NCBI GenBank assembly: GCA_025354615.1
Contig: JANXMO010000221.1
Coordinates: 1-5,455, forward strand
Direction: 5' to 3'
Length of the DNA: 5,455 nucleotides
Source: Burkholderiales bacterium
GTDB taxonomy: Bacteria > Pseudomonadota > Gammaproteobacteria > Burkholderiales > Burkholderiaceae_C
In this document: piece by piece, positions 1 through 5,455 of the stretch
Position numbering within the stretch: the first letter of the stretch is position 1
Layout of the letters: the number at the start of each line of letters is the position of its first letter
The notes under the pieces: generated by a model
Databases searched by the model: none
What the model was told of the DNA's origin: nothing
The model's input: the letters and a program-made list of their open reading frames with translations, nothing else
Translations under genes and position numbers: made by a program

Positions 1-1047
1 GGCAGGGTCGTATCGGGCTGTTGGCGGCTCGCCTTGCGCTCTTTCCGCCGCGGAGGGCCGCGGTTGCGCACCATCGGCTTCATTCAGCTGCCAACCCGCG
101 CGCACCAGCACCGACACGAGTTGGTCAATGCCGCACGCTGCGGGGAATGGCTCCATCTTCAAAGTGGCGTGTTGCAACGGAAGCAATAGCTGTGCGGCGG
201 CTTGTTCTGTAAAAGCTTGCACTTCTACGGGACTCAATGCGTGCGATTCGAGGTAAACGCGTTGACCCTGCCCACTTCTGGCGGTCACTTCAGCATATCC
301 ACTGAAAGGCAAGCCGCGGGCTGCTTCCAGCATGCCCCCACGCGGGTGGCGGGCCGTACTATGCAATGCCTGCCGTGATCTGTAACGCGCTGAATCTCGA
401 GGATGGCTGCTATTGACCTGGGCTTCATGGACGCTTTCATGTGCAATCAACGCGGCCGAATCGCCGAAGGCCCGGGGGGTCACTTCCAGGCGTTTACTGC
501 CGATGCCTTGTCGAAAATTTATTACGGCCGCGGTGTACATCTTCTCCGAGCGGTAAACGAGCGGAACCATCTGCTGCGACGGCATTCCGCTGTGCGCTGT
601 CCAGCGGTTGCCGTGTTCGCCGGTCGACAGCAGCGCATGCAGGGTGTGGATGTCGGCGTTGCTCAAAGCCCTTTTCAAAGGTGTTTCCATCAGCAGCGAG
701 GTGGCTTGCATCAGCTGCGCATAGGTCCAGTTGGCCTCCGGCGGCGGCATCCTGTCGGCGTGTGCAATGGCGGACAGCGCACGCCCCAGCGCCTGGCGGG
801 GGCGGTTCCAGCCGTGTCCTTCGGGCAAGGCGGCGCTTGCGCCGTCTTTGCCAAGGTTTTTGACAATGCATTGCTCTTCGCGGCGCGCGGCGTCGATTGC
901 GCTTTCCAGAGATTTCACCGTTCGCGGTGACAACGGCCCCCGGCTGGCCGACGCCGGCAGCCGCGTTGGCAACGGTGCCCGGGCTGGCGCTGAGTCAACC
1001 GTTGCCGCGGGCGGCTTGCCGCACCAGTGAGCCAATCGTTTCAACAT
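1..1047 (-). CDS. Putative type III effector, HEXXH zinc-metalloprotease-like protein (C-terminus cut by window edge)
   Basis: Translating the minus strand from the ATG at 1047-1045 gives 349 codons without a stop up to base 1, so the 3' end is missing. The product starts MLKRLAHWCG. Its first 50 residues hold eight Pro, six Ser and many Ala, with only two acidic residues (D18, E48), which fits a type III secretion signal. A zincin motif HESVH lies at residues 203-207 (bases 427-441), inside ALIAHESVHEAQ; H203 and H207 would bind zinc and E204 would be the catalytic base. E253 in GYAEVTA is a possible third ligand. No signal peptide or membrane segment is visible. Sampled lines have 50-57% GC in the middle of the gene against about 70% in the right half, which suggests transfer. 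The ATG is supported by a PIP-box promoter whose -10 element ends 33 nt upstream; a TTG at 1080-1078 would overlap that element. I do not recognise the family. Secretion and protease activity are inferences; the open frame and motif are seen directly. Confidence 0.8.
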   Translation of the reverse strand, partial: MLKRLAHWCGKPPAATVDSAPARAPLPTRLPASASRGPLSPRTVKSLESAIDAARREEQCIVKNLGKDGASAALPEGHGWNRPRQALGRALSAIAHADRMPPPEANWTYAQLMQATSLLMETPLKRALSNADIHTLHALLSTGEHGNRWTAHSGMPSQQMVPLVYRSEKMYTAAVINFRQGIGSKRLEVTPRAFGDSAALIAHESVHEAQVNSSHPRDSARYRSRQALHSTARHPRGGMLEAARGLPFSGYAEVTARSGQGQRVYLESHALSPVEVQAFTEQAAAQLLLPLQHATLKMEPFPAACGIDQLVSVLVRAGWQLNEADGAQPRPSAAERAQGEPPTARYDPA

Positions 1048-1079
1048 GGGACAACCGCCGTCAACATCACGATGGCCCA

Positions 1080-1140
1080 ACTCTATTCAGAGCAGATGCC
1101 GCTGTGCAGACGCAAGCGAAGCGATGTGCAGCCATGCGAA
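1080..1140 (-). promoter_or_regulatory. PIP box (hrpII box) promoter with -10 element, HrpX/HrpB-type
   Basis: Read on the minus strand, TTCGC (1140-1136) is followed by exactly 15 nt and a second TTCGC (1120-1116). After 30 nt comes TAGAGT (1085-1080), which fits the YANNNT -10 consensus. This matches the full PIP architecture TTCGC-N15-TTCGC-N30-32-YANNNT known for HrpX in Xanthomonas and Acidovorax, and also the hrpII box TTCG-N16-TTCG of Ralstonia HrpB. A start site near 1073 would leave a leader of about 25 nt before the ATG at 1047. The element lies in the 124-bp gap between gor and the HEXXH gene, in the correct orientation for the latter. HrpX or HrpB control is inferred from the match alone. 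Confidence 0.82.
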
Positions 1141-1171
1141 GCCGGCGCTTGCTTTAGGCGAATAACCGCCT

Positions 1172-2542
1172 CTACGACGCCTCGCGCAGCGTGACGAATT
1201 CCTCGGCCAGCGTCGGGTGAATGCCCAGCGTCGTGTCGAACACCGCCTTGGTGGCGCCGGCGCGCAGCGCCACGGCGAAGCCTTGCACCACTTCACCCGC
1301 GTCGGGCCCGACCATGTGCAGGCCGACGACGCGGTCGCTCGCCGCGTCGACCACCAGCTTGATGAGGCAGCGTTCGCTGCTGCCTGACAGCGTGTGGCGC
1401 AGCGGCCGGAATTCGCTGCGGAAGATGCGCACGCCGCCGTTGCAGCGCTCGCGCGCCTGCGCTTCGCTCCAGCCCACTGTGCCGATGTTCGGATGGGTAA
1501 AAACGGCGGTCGGAATCAAGTCATAGTCAACCTGGCGCGGCGGGTGGCCGGCGGCACTGCCGAACAGGTGGTCGACCAGCGCCATGGCTTCGGCCAGCGC
1601 CACGGGCGTGAGCTGCAGGCGGTCGGTCACGTCGCCCACGGCGTGGATGGAGTGCACGCAGGTTTGGTAGTTCGCGTTCACCGGGATGGCGCCGCGCTTG
1701 TCAAGTTCAACGCCCACTTCGGCCAAGCCCAGGCCGGCGGTATTGGGGCCGCGGCCGGTGGCGTGCAGCACGGTGTTTGCCGGCAACACCTCGCCGCTGG
1801 CCAGGGTGACATGCAACATGCCATCGGCGCTGCGTTCAATCGCGCTGACGGTGGTGTCAAAGCGCTGCGCCACGCCGTGCTGGCGCATTTGCGCGGCGGC
1901 GAAGGCGGCAACTTCTTGATCAAAGCCGGTCAGCACAGCCGTGCCGCGCACCAGCTGCGTGACCTGCGCGCCCAGGCCGGCAAAGATGGAAGCCATTTCG
2001 CAGGCGATGTAGCCGCCGCCCACCACCAGCAGGCGCTGGGGAAAGCGCGGCAAGTCGAACATGGCATCTGACGTCACGGCCCACTCGGCGCCGGGAAACA
2101 CGGGCCATAGCGAATGGCCGCCCGTGGCAATCAGCACGTTGTGCGCCGTATGCGCCACGCCGCCAACCGTCACTTCCTGCGGGCCGGTCAGCTGCGCCCT
2201 GCCGTGGAAGAGGGCCACGCCATGGCGGCGCAGCAAGTCGTCGTAGATGCCGTTCAAGCGGCTGATTTCCCGCGCGCGCTGCGTTTTAAGCTGCGCCCAG
2301 TCGAACACCGGCGGTGCGTCGAAGCGCCAGCCGAAGCCGCGCGACTCTTCAAACGCGTCGGCGTAATGCGCCGCGTAGCTGTAAAGCTTTTTGGGAATGC
2401 AGCCCAGATTGACGCAGGTGCCGCCCAACGCGGCCATTTCCGCCACGGCCACGCGTGCGCCGCGCTGGGCGGCCATGCGGGCCGCGCGCACGCCGCCGCT
2501 GCCGGCGCCGATCACGAACAGGTCAAAGGGCGGTGTGGACAT
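1172..2542 (-). CDS. gor: Glutathione-disulfide reductase (class I FAD pyridine nucleotide-disulfide oxidoreductase)
   Basis: The 456-residue product reduces oxidised glutathione with NADPH in the cytosol and keeps the GSH pool available against oxidative stress. The N-terminal FAD-binding motif GAGSGG is at residues 12-17. The redox-active disulfide C43-VNLG-C48 sits in GGTCVNLGCIPKK. The NADPH-binding GGGYIA is at 175-180, with R199 in the VRG segment typical of NADPH-specific reductases. The second FAD motif AVGDVTD follows, and the C-terminal HPTLAEE supplies the catalytic pair H442 and E447. Length agrees with E. coli Gor (450 residues). The start at MSTPPFDLFV is preferred over a frame extending 37 residues upstream, because AGGAG lies 5 nt before this ATG and the FAD motif then falls at the normal distance. 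Mercuric and dihydrolipoamide reductases are relatives, but the VRG and HPT segments favour Gor. It ends 31 bp before the PIP box of the next gene. Confidence 0.95.
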   Translation of the reverse strand: MSTPPFDLFVIGAGSGGVRAARMAAQRGARVAVAEMAALGGTCVNLGCIPKKLYSYAAHYADAFEESRGFGWRFDAPPVFDWAQLKTQRAREISRLNGIYDDLLRRHGVALFHGRAQLTGPQEVTVGGVAHTAHNVLIATGGHSLWPVFPGAEWAVTSDAMFDLPRFPQRLLVVGGGYIACEMASIFAGLGAQVTQLVRGTAVLTGFDQEVAAFAAAQMRQHGVAQRFDTTVSAIERSADGMLHVTLASGEVLPANTVLHATGRGPNTAGLGLAEVGVELDKRGAIPVNANYQTCVHSIHAVGDVTDRLQLTPVALAEAMALVDHLFGSAAGHPPRQVDYDLIPTAVFTHPNIGTVGWSEAQARERCNGGVRIFRSEFRPLRHTLSGSSERCLIKLVVDAASDRVVGLHMVGPDAGEVVQGFAVALRAGATKAVFDTTLGIHPTLAEEFVTLREAS

Positions 2543-2547
2543 GGCGG

Positions 2548-2552
2548 CTCCT
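2548..2552 (-). promoter_or_regulatory. Ribosome binding site of gor
   Basis: AGGAG on the minus strand, separated by 5 nt from the ATG at 2542-2540. It decides the start codon of gor against the longer in-frame extension up to 2653, which would run into the intergenic repeat. Confidence 0.75.
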
Positions 2553-2600
2553 GTTGATCCGGCACATTTGAACTTGAATGCATGCCGGATGGCATTGGCT

Positions 2601-2717
2601 TCCTCTCTCTTTGGAAGAGGGTGGCGGTGAGGGCAGCAGTGCTGCCATGGCATCGCCCTGTTTGTGCCATGTGCCGCCCCTCACCCCGGCCCTCTCCCGC
2701 GGGCGGGAGAGGGAGTC
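2601..2717. repeat. Imperfect palindromic intergenic repeat (REP/MITE-like)
   Basis: The gap between gor and the small gene at 2760 holds two inverted copies of a G/C-skewed motif. The left copy, 2613-2633, ends GGCGGTGAGGG. The right copy, 2678-2698, is CCCTCACCCC followed by GGCCCTCTCCC, and matches the reverse complement of the left at 17 of 21 positions. The right arm carries its own perfect hairpin (2690-2700 with 2703-2713, 11-bp stem, 2-nt loop). The centre has two more inverted repeats: GGCAGCA/TGCTGCC (2632-2646) and CATGGCA/TGCCATG (2646-2652 with 2665-2671). The CCCTCACCCC...CCCTCTCCC pattern recurs between genes in many GC-rich Proteobacteria. No transposase or clear target-site duplication was seen. 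RNA from either strand should fold strongly, so it may also end transcription of the upstream small gene or protect a 3' end. Confidence 0.75.
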
Positions 2718-2759
2718 GTCTTTCAAGTTCATTGATGCCGGCTCCTGGAAGTGGGGCGG

Positions 2760-3035
2760 TCAAGCGGTCAGGCTTTTTTCCAGCAGCTCGGCCACCAGGG
2801 CGTTGACGCCGCCCTCGTGCGCGGCAGCGCGCTGTTGCAGCTGCTGCAACAGCGCGCTGGGCAGTTTGCAGGCGAACGGCACCAGGCCGGCGGCGGCGTC
2901 ACGCTTGCGCTGCTCGCGTTTTTCAGTGGCGACGGCGGCGCCCTGGGCAAAGCGGTCGGGCACGCCAGCGCCTTTCATCTGACCGCCGATTTTCAAAGCC
3001 TGCATTTTCTCGAGGTCGAATTTTTTCATGCTCAT
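2760..3035 (-). CDS. Conserved hypothetical small protein with ribbon-helix-helix-like C-terminus
   Basis: A 91-residue product starting MSMKKFDLEK. The N-terminal part (1-35) is a KFDLEKMQALKIGGQMKGAG-type segment, followed by a highly charged linker (about 36-48, EKREQRKRD). Residues 51-88 read as a short strand (VPFACKLPS) and two helices (ALLQQLQQRAAA and GVNALVAELLEKSL), which resembles the CopG/Arc ribbon-helix-helix layout of small DNA-binding proteins. DNA binding is an inference from this pattern only. The start is uncertain: ATGs at 3035 and 3029 are both possible and neither has a clear Shine-Dalgarno; the frame remains open upstream to 3200, but that part overlaps the divergent yaeQ gene and looks non-coding. 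It is transcribed away from yaeQ and ends before the palindromic repeat. No antitoxin or toxin partner is adjacent. Confidence 0.72.
   Translation of the reverse strand: MSMKKFDLEKMQALKIGGQMKGAGVPDRFAQGAAVATEKREQRKRDAAAGLVPFACKLPSALLQQLQQRAAAHEGGVNALVAELLEKSLTA
2825..2859. repeat. Perfect 16-bp inverted repeat inside the small hypothetical gene
   Basis: CAGCGCGCTGTTGCAG (2825-2840) and its exact reverse complement (2844-2859) are separated by CTG. The repeat codes for the ALLQQLQQRA segment of the small hypothetical protein. Part of the symmetry follows from alternating CTG/CAG codons for Leu and Gln, but a perfect 16-bp stem goes beyond what the protein requires. No U-run follows on either strand, so a classical terminator is unlikely. 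Confidence 0.7.
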
Positions 3036-3150
3036 GGTGGGGGTCTTTTCAAAAAAGTAGGCCGATTGTGGCGCCCCGTTCGGCGACGGCCGGGGCCGTG
3101 AGTGGTGTAATCGCGCCCCACTTTGCCAGCGCGCGAGCGCAGCCCGCCCC

Positions 3151-3708
3151 ATGGCCTTGAAAGCGACGATCCATAAAGCCACGCTGCAGCTGTCGGACAT
3201 GGACCGCCAGGTCTATGGCGAGCACGCGTTGACGATTGCGCGCCACCCGTCGGAGACCGACGAGCGGATGATGATCCGCGTGCTGGCCTTTGCGTTGAAT
3301 GTGCCGGCCAGCAGCGATGGCGGCGCGCTGGAGCTGGCCAAGAGCCTGTGGGACACCGACGAGCCCGACCTCTGGCAGCGCGATTTGACCGGGCAGGTGA
3401 TGCACTGGATCGACTGCGGCCAGCCCGACGAGCGCCGCATCCTCAAAGCCAGCCCGCGCGCCGAGCGGGTTTCGGTCTACAGCTTCAGTGCCAGCACGCC
3501 GGTGTGGTGGCGCGGTATTCAAAACAAGATCAGCCGCACCCGCAACGTGGCGGTGTGGCAGATCGAGCCGGCGCAAAGCCAGGCGTTGGCCGCGCTGGCG
3601 CAGCGCAGCATGCAGCTGCAGGTCAGCGTGCAGGATGGCACCGCGTGGGTAGGCGAGGGCGAACGGACGGTGGAGATCACGCCGCTGCGGCTCAACGGCG
3701 GCGGTTGA
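3151..3708 (+). CDS. yaeQ: YaeQ family protein
   Basis: A 185-residue product matching the YaeQ family along its whole length (E. coli YaeQ is 181 residues). Recognisable blocks are MALKATIHKATLQLSDMDR at the start, RHPSETDERMMIRVLAFAL at 31-49, DEPDLW at 70-75, WIDCGQPDERRILKAS at 86-101 and a YSF...WW segment near 110-120. The family has a PD-(D/E)XK nuclease-like fold, and the acidic residues of the DEPDLW and WIDCGQPDE blocks plus K99 lie where such a core would be. A biochemical activity is not firmly established; E. coli YaeQ was linked to suppression of RfaH loss. The start at 3151 gives the family N-terminus, although no strong Shine-Dalgarno precedes it. It is divergent from the small gene at 2760-3035 across a 115-bp gap and is followed after 54 bp by a GNAT-like gene on the same strand. 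Confidence 0.93.
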   Translation: MALKATIHKATLQLSDMDRQVYGEHALTIARHPSETDERMMIRVLAFALNVPASSDGGALELAKSLWDTDEPDLWQRDLTGQVMHWIDCGQPDERRILKASPRAERVSVYSFSASTPVWWRGIQNKISRTRNVAVWQIEPAQSQALAALAQRSMQLQVSVQDGTAWVGEGERTVEITPLRLNGGG

Positions 3709-3762
3709 GCCGTCCGTTCCCGGCAGCCCCTGGCGGCCCACGGCAAGGCGCACAATTTCCCG

Positions 3763-4062
3763 ATGAACCCGCTTCCTCCCATCACGCACAACGCCGCGCG
3801 CGGCTGTTTCGAATGCCATGTCGACGGCCAGCGCTGCGTGGCCGACTACCGGCTGGACATCACGCCGCAGGGCCGGGTGATGCGCATGACGCACACCGGT
3901 GTGCCGCCTGCCCTTGAAGGCCGCGGTATTGCCGCGGCACTGGTGGCCGCCGCGCTCGCACACGCGCGCGCCAACGGCTTCGAAGTCGACCCGCAGTGCA
4001 GCTATGTGCGCCGCTACATGCAGCGGCATGCCGATACCCAGGCGCTGCTGTGGGCCGGTTGA
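3763..4062 (+). CDS. Small GNAT-like N-acetyltransferase (YjdJ/NATD1-type)
   Basis: A 99-residue product of the short, stand-alone GNAT-like family (Acetyltransf_CG, PF14542; E. coli YjdJ and human NATD1 are relatives). After a strand-rich N-terminal part (residues 15-45, ending MRMTHTGVP) comes the acetyl-CoA loop LEGRGIAAALV (51-61), then the helix ALAHARANG (64-72) and the signature segment DPQCSYVRRYMQRHAD (76-91) with C79. The length is normal for the family. The substrate is unknown. The ATG at 3763 has no obvious Shine-Dalgarno but gives the expected N-terminus. Its TGA overlaps the ATG of the downstream prolyl oligopeptidase gene (TGATG, 4060-4064), which suggests translational coupling. 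Confidence 0.9.
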   Translation: MNPLPPITHNAARGCFECHVDGQRCVADYRLDITPQGRVMRMTHTGVPPALEGRGIAAALVAAALAHARANGFEVDPQCSYVRRYMQRHADTQALLWAG

Positions 4063-5455
4063 TGGCGCGCATTGGGCGTAGCCTGGCGCCGGCGGTCGTC
4101 GTCGTTCCTCTCTTTTTCACGAGCCTTGCCATGTCGCAAACACCGCCCGTCGTTCCTGCTGGACCCGCTGCCACCGCCGTCGATGACGACCCCTTTCTGT
4201 GGCTGGAAGAAGTCGACAGCGACCGCGCGCTGGCCTGGGTGCGCGAGCGCAATGCGCACAGCGAAGCGGTGCTGACCGCGCAGCCTGACTACGCGCCGAT
4301 CCGCGACGAGCTGCTGGCGGTGCTGGATTCGAAAGACCGCATTCCCGCCCTCTCGCGCCGCGGCGATTGGTTCTACAACTTTTGGCAGGACGAGCAGCAC
4401 CGCCGCGGCCTGTGGCGCCGCACCCTGCTCGCCAGCTACCGCCAGCCGCAGCCCGAATGGGAAACGGTGCTCGACCTCGACGCGCTGGCCGCGGCCGAAG
4501 GCGAGAACTGGGTCTGGGCCGGCGCGACCTGCCTGGGGCCGGACTATCGGCGCTGCCTGGTTTCGCTGTCACGCGGCGGCGCCGACGCGGCGGTGGTGCG
4601 CGAATTCGACACCGCCAGCAAGCGCTTCGTCGCCGACGGCTTCGTGCTGCCCGAAGCCAAGTCGGATGTCGAGTGGATCGACGCCGACACGGTCTACGTT
4701 GCCACCGACTTCGGCCCCGGCTCGCTGACCAACGCCGGCTACCCACGCGTCATCAAGTACTGGCGCCGCGGCACGCCCCTGGCGGCGGCGGCCACCGTGT
4801 TCGAGGGCGAAGCGGGCGATGTGTCGGCCAGCGTCACCGTCGACCCGACGCCCGGCTTCGAGCGCGTGTGGTTCACCCGCGCCACCGATTTCTATCACCG
4901 CCAGGTGTGGCTGCTCGAAAACGGCGAGCTGGTGCCGTTCGACATCCCGTCCGATGCCTCGTTCAGCTTCCTGCGCGACACGCTGCTGCTGCGCACCCGC
5001 AGCGAGTGGCAGCACGGCGACGGCGTGGCCGCGCAGCACTTCGCTGCCGGCTCGCTGCTGGCGGCCGATGCTGCGGCGTGGCGCCGCGGCGAGCGCCAGT
5101 TGACGCCGCTGTTCGAGCCGACCTCGACCCGCTCGCTGAGCAGCTACAGCACCACGCGAGACGCGGTGATCGTCAAGTTGATCGACAACGTCAGCAGCCG
5201 TCTGATGCTGTGGCGCAAGCAGGGCGCTGCAGTGTTCGCGCGCGGCACCATCGCCGCGCCGGGCAACGATGACACGCCTGGCACGCTGTCGGTCAGCAGC
5301 TTGCACGACCCGCAGATCGGCGACGACCCGCTGGCCAACCACTACTTGCTGAGCTACAGCGATTTCCTGACGCCCGAAACGCTGTTGCTGGCGGCCGATG
5401 GCGCCGCGCCCGAGCCGTTGAAGACGCGCCCGCCCTTGTTCGACGCCACCGGCAT
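4062..5455 (+). CDS. Prolyl oligopeptidase family (S9) serine peptidase, N-terminal part (3' end outside window)
   Basis: The frame stays open from 4062 to the right edge (464 codons plus two bases), so it is partial. Residues 41-64 contain DDDPFLWLEEV followed by ALAWVRERN, the N-terminal signature of S9 prolyl oligopeptidases; the rest visible reads as the seven-bladed beta-propeller (for example SLSRGGADAAVVREFD, then VATDFGPGSLTNAGYPRVI). The propeller restricts access to the active site so that only short peptides are cleaved. The alpha/beta-hydrolase domain with the Ser-Asp-His triad should lie beyond base 5455, so activity cannot be judged. Starting at 4062 gives a possible signal peptide: basic MARIGR, hydrophobic APAVVVVPLFF, then TSLA before MSQT, implying periplasmic location. 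A second ATG at 4131 (MSQTPPVV) would give a cytosolic protein. The TGATG overlap with the GNAT gene favours 4062, but neither site has a strong Shine-Dalgarno. Confidence 0.88.
   Translation, partial: MARIGRSLAPAVVVVPLFFTSLAMSQTPPVVPAGPAATAVDDDPFLWLEEVDSDRALAWVRERNAHSEAVLTAQPDYAPIRDELLAVLDSKDRIPALSRRGDWFYNFWQDEQHRRGLWRRTLLASYRQPQPEWETVLDLDALAAAEGENWVWAGATCLGPDYRRCLVSLSRGGADAAVVREFDTASKRFVADGFVLPEAKSDVEWIDADTVYVATDFGPGSLTNAGYPRVIKYWRRGTPLAAAATVFEGEAGDVSASVTVDPTPGFERVWFTRATDFYHRQVWLLENGELVPFDIPSDASFSFLRDTLLLRTRSEWQHGDGVAAQHFAAGSLLAADAAAWRRGERQLTPLFEPTSTRSLSSYSTTRDAVIVKLIDNVSSRLMLWRKQGAAVFARGTIAAPGNDDTPGTLSVSSLHDPQIGDDPLANHYLLSYSDFLTPETLLLAADGAAPEPLKTRPPLFDATG

Noticed and set aside
494..871. 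125-codon minus-strand frame overlapping the HEXXH gene in another frame
   Set aside because: Low-complexity Arg/Ala-rich translation; the 349-codon frame on the same strand covers it entirely.
403..930. 175-codon plus-strand frame opposite the HEXXH gene
   Set aside because: The opposite strand has a longer frame with a coherent motif and promoter; the plus translation shows no family pattern or ribosome binding site.
1078..1080. In-frame TTG as an alternative start of the HEXXH gene
   Set aside because: It overlaps the predicted -10 element, so it would lie upstream of the transcript start.
1156..1171. AGGCG/CGCCT hairpin directly after the gor stop as a terminator
   Set aside because: The stem is only 5 bp and no U-run follows on the minus strand; it may be chance.
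1394..2071. 225-codon plus-strand frame opposite gor
   Set aside because: gor is unambiguous on the minus strand; this is its shadow.
2543..2653. 37-residue N-terminal extension of gor
   Set aside because: It runs through the intergenic repeat and has no family similarity; the ATG at 2542 has AGGAG at a proper distance.
3036..3150. Sigma-70 promoters in the divergent gap between the small gene and yaeQ
   Set aside because: A TGTAAT-like -10 is visible on the plus strand near 3107-3112, but no convincing -35 at the right distance, so I do not call it.
3049..4029. 326-codon open frame on the minus strand opposite yaeQ and the GNAT gene
   Set aside because: It lies antisense to two recognisable protein families, its translation is Arg/Ala/His-rich without domain features, and it is a common GC-rich shadow.
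4367..5272. 301-codon plus-strand frame and the 257-codon minus-strand frame (4569-5342) over the S9 gene
   Set aside because: Both are Arg/Ala-rich shadows of the open S9 frame, which carries the family signature.

Overview
The window looks like a chromosomal segment of a GC-rich betaproteobacterium, most likely a plant-associated member of the Burkholderiales (for example Comamonadaceae or Ralstonia-type). This rests on high GC (around 70% in sampled lines of the right half), a Burkholderiales-style housekeeping set (glutathione reductase, YaeQ, a small GNAT protein, an S9 prolyl oligopeptidase), and a promoter of the HrpX/HrpB type used by plant-pathogen type III secretion regulons. The genus is an inference.

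Left part (1-1171): a reading frame of 349 codons runs on the minus strand from an ATG at 1047 off the left edge without a stop. Its product has a Ser/Pro/Ala-rich, acid-poor N-terminus and a zinc-protease-type HEXXH motif (residues 203-207). Upstream, in 124 bp of non-coding DNA, is a perfect plant-inducible promoter (PIP) box, TTCGC-N15-TTCGC. It is followed after 30 nt by a TAGAGT -10 element that fits the YANNNT consensus, 33 nt before the ATG. Together these suggest a HrpX/HrpB-controlled, secreted metalloprotease-like type III effector candidate. This is the most interesting item in the window.

Middle part (1172-3035, minus strand): a complete glutathione-disulfide reductase gene (gor) with a good ribosome binding site; a 117-bp imperfect palindromic intergenic repeat of the CCCTCACCCC/CCCTCTCCC kind; and a 91-residue hypothetical protein with a ribbon-helix-helix-like C-terminus, whose gene contains a perfect 16-bp-stem inverted repeat.

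Right part (3151-5455, plus strand): transcription diverges at about 3036-3150. A YaeQ-family gene comes first, then a small stand-alone GNAT-like acetyltransferase. The stop of the GNAT gene overlaps (TGATG) the start of a prolyl oligopeptidase family (S9) gene that has a possible signal peptide and is cut by the right edge before its catalytic domain. The three right-hand genes may form one transcription unit; they look like housekeeping or accessory metabolic functions with no visible link to the effector candidate. No RNA genes, CRISPR arrays or insertion sequences were seen.
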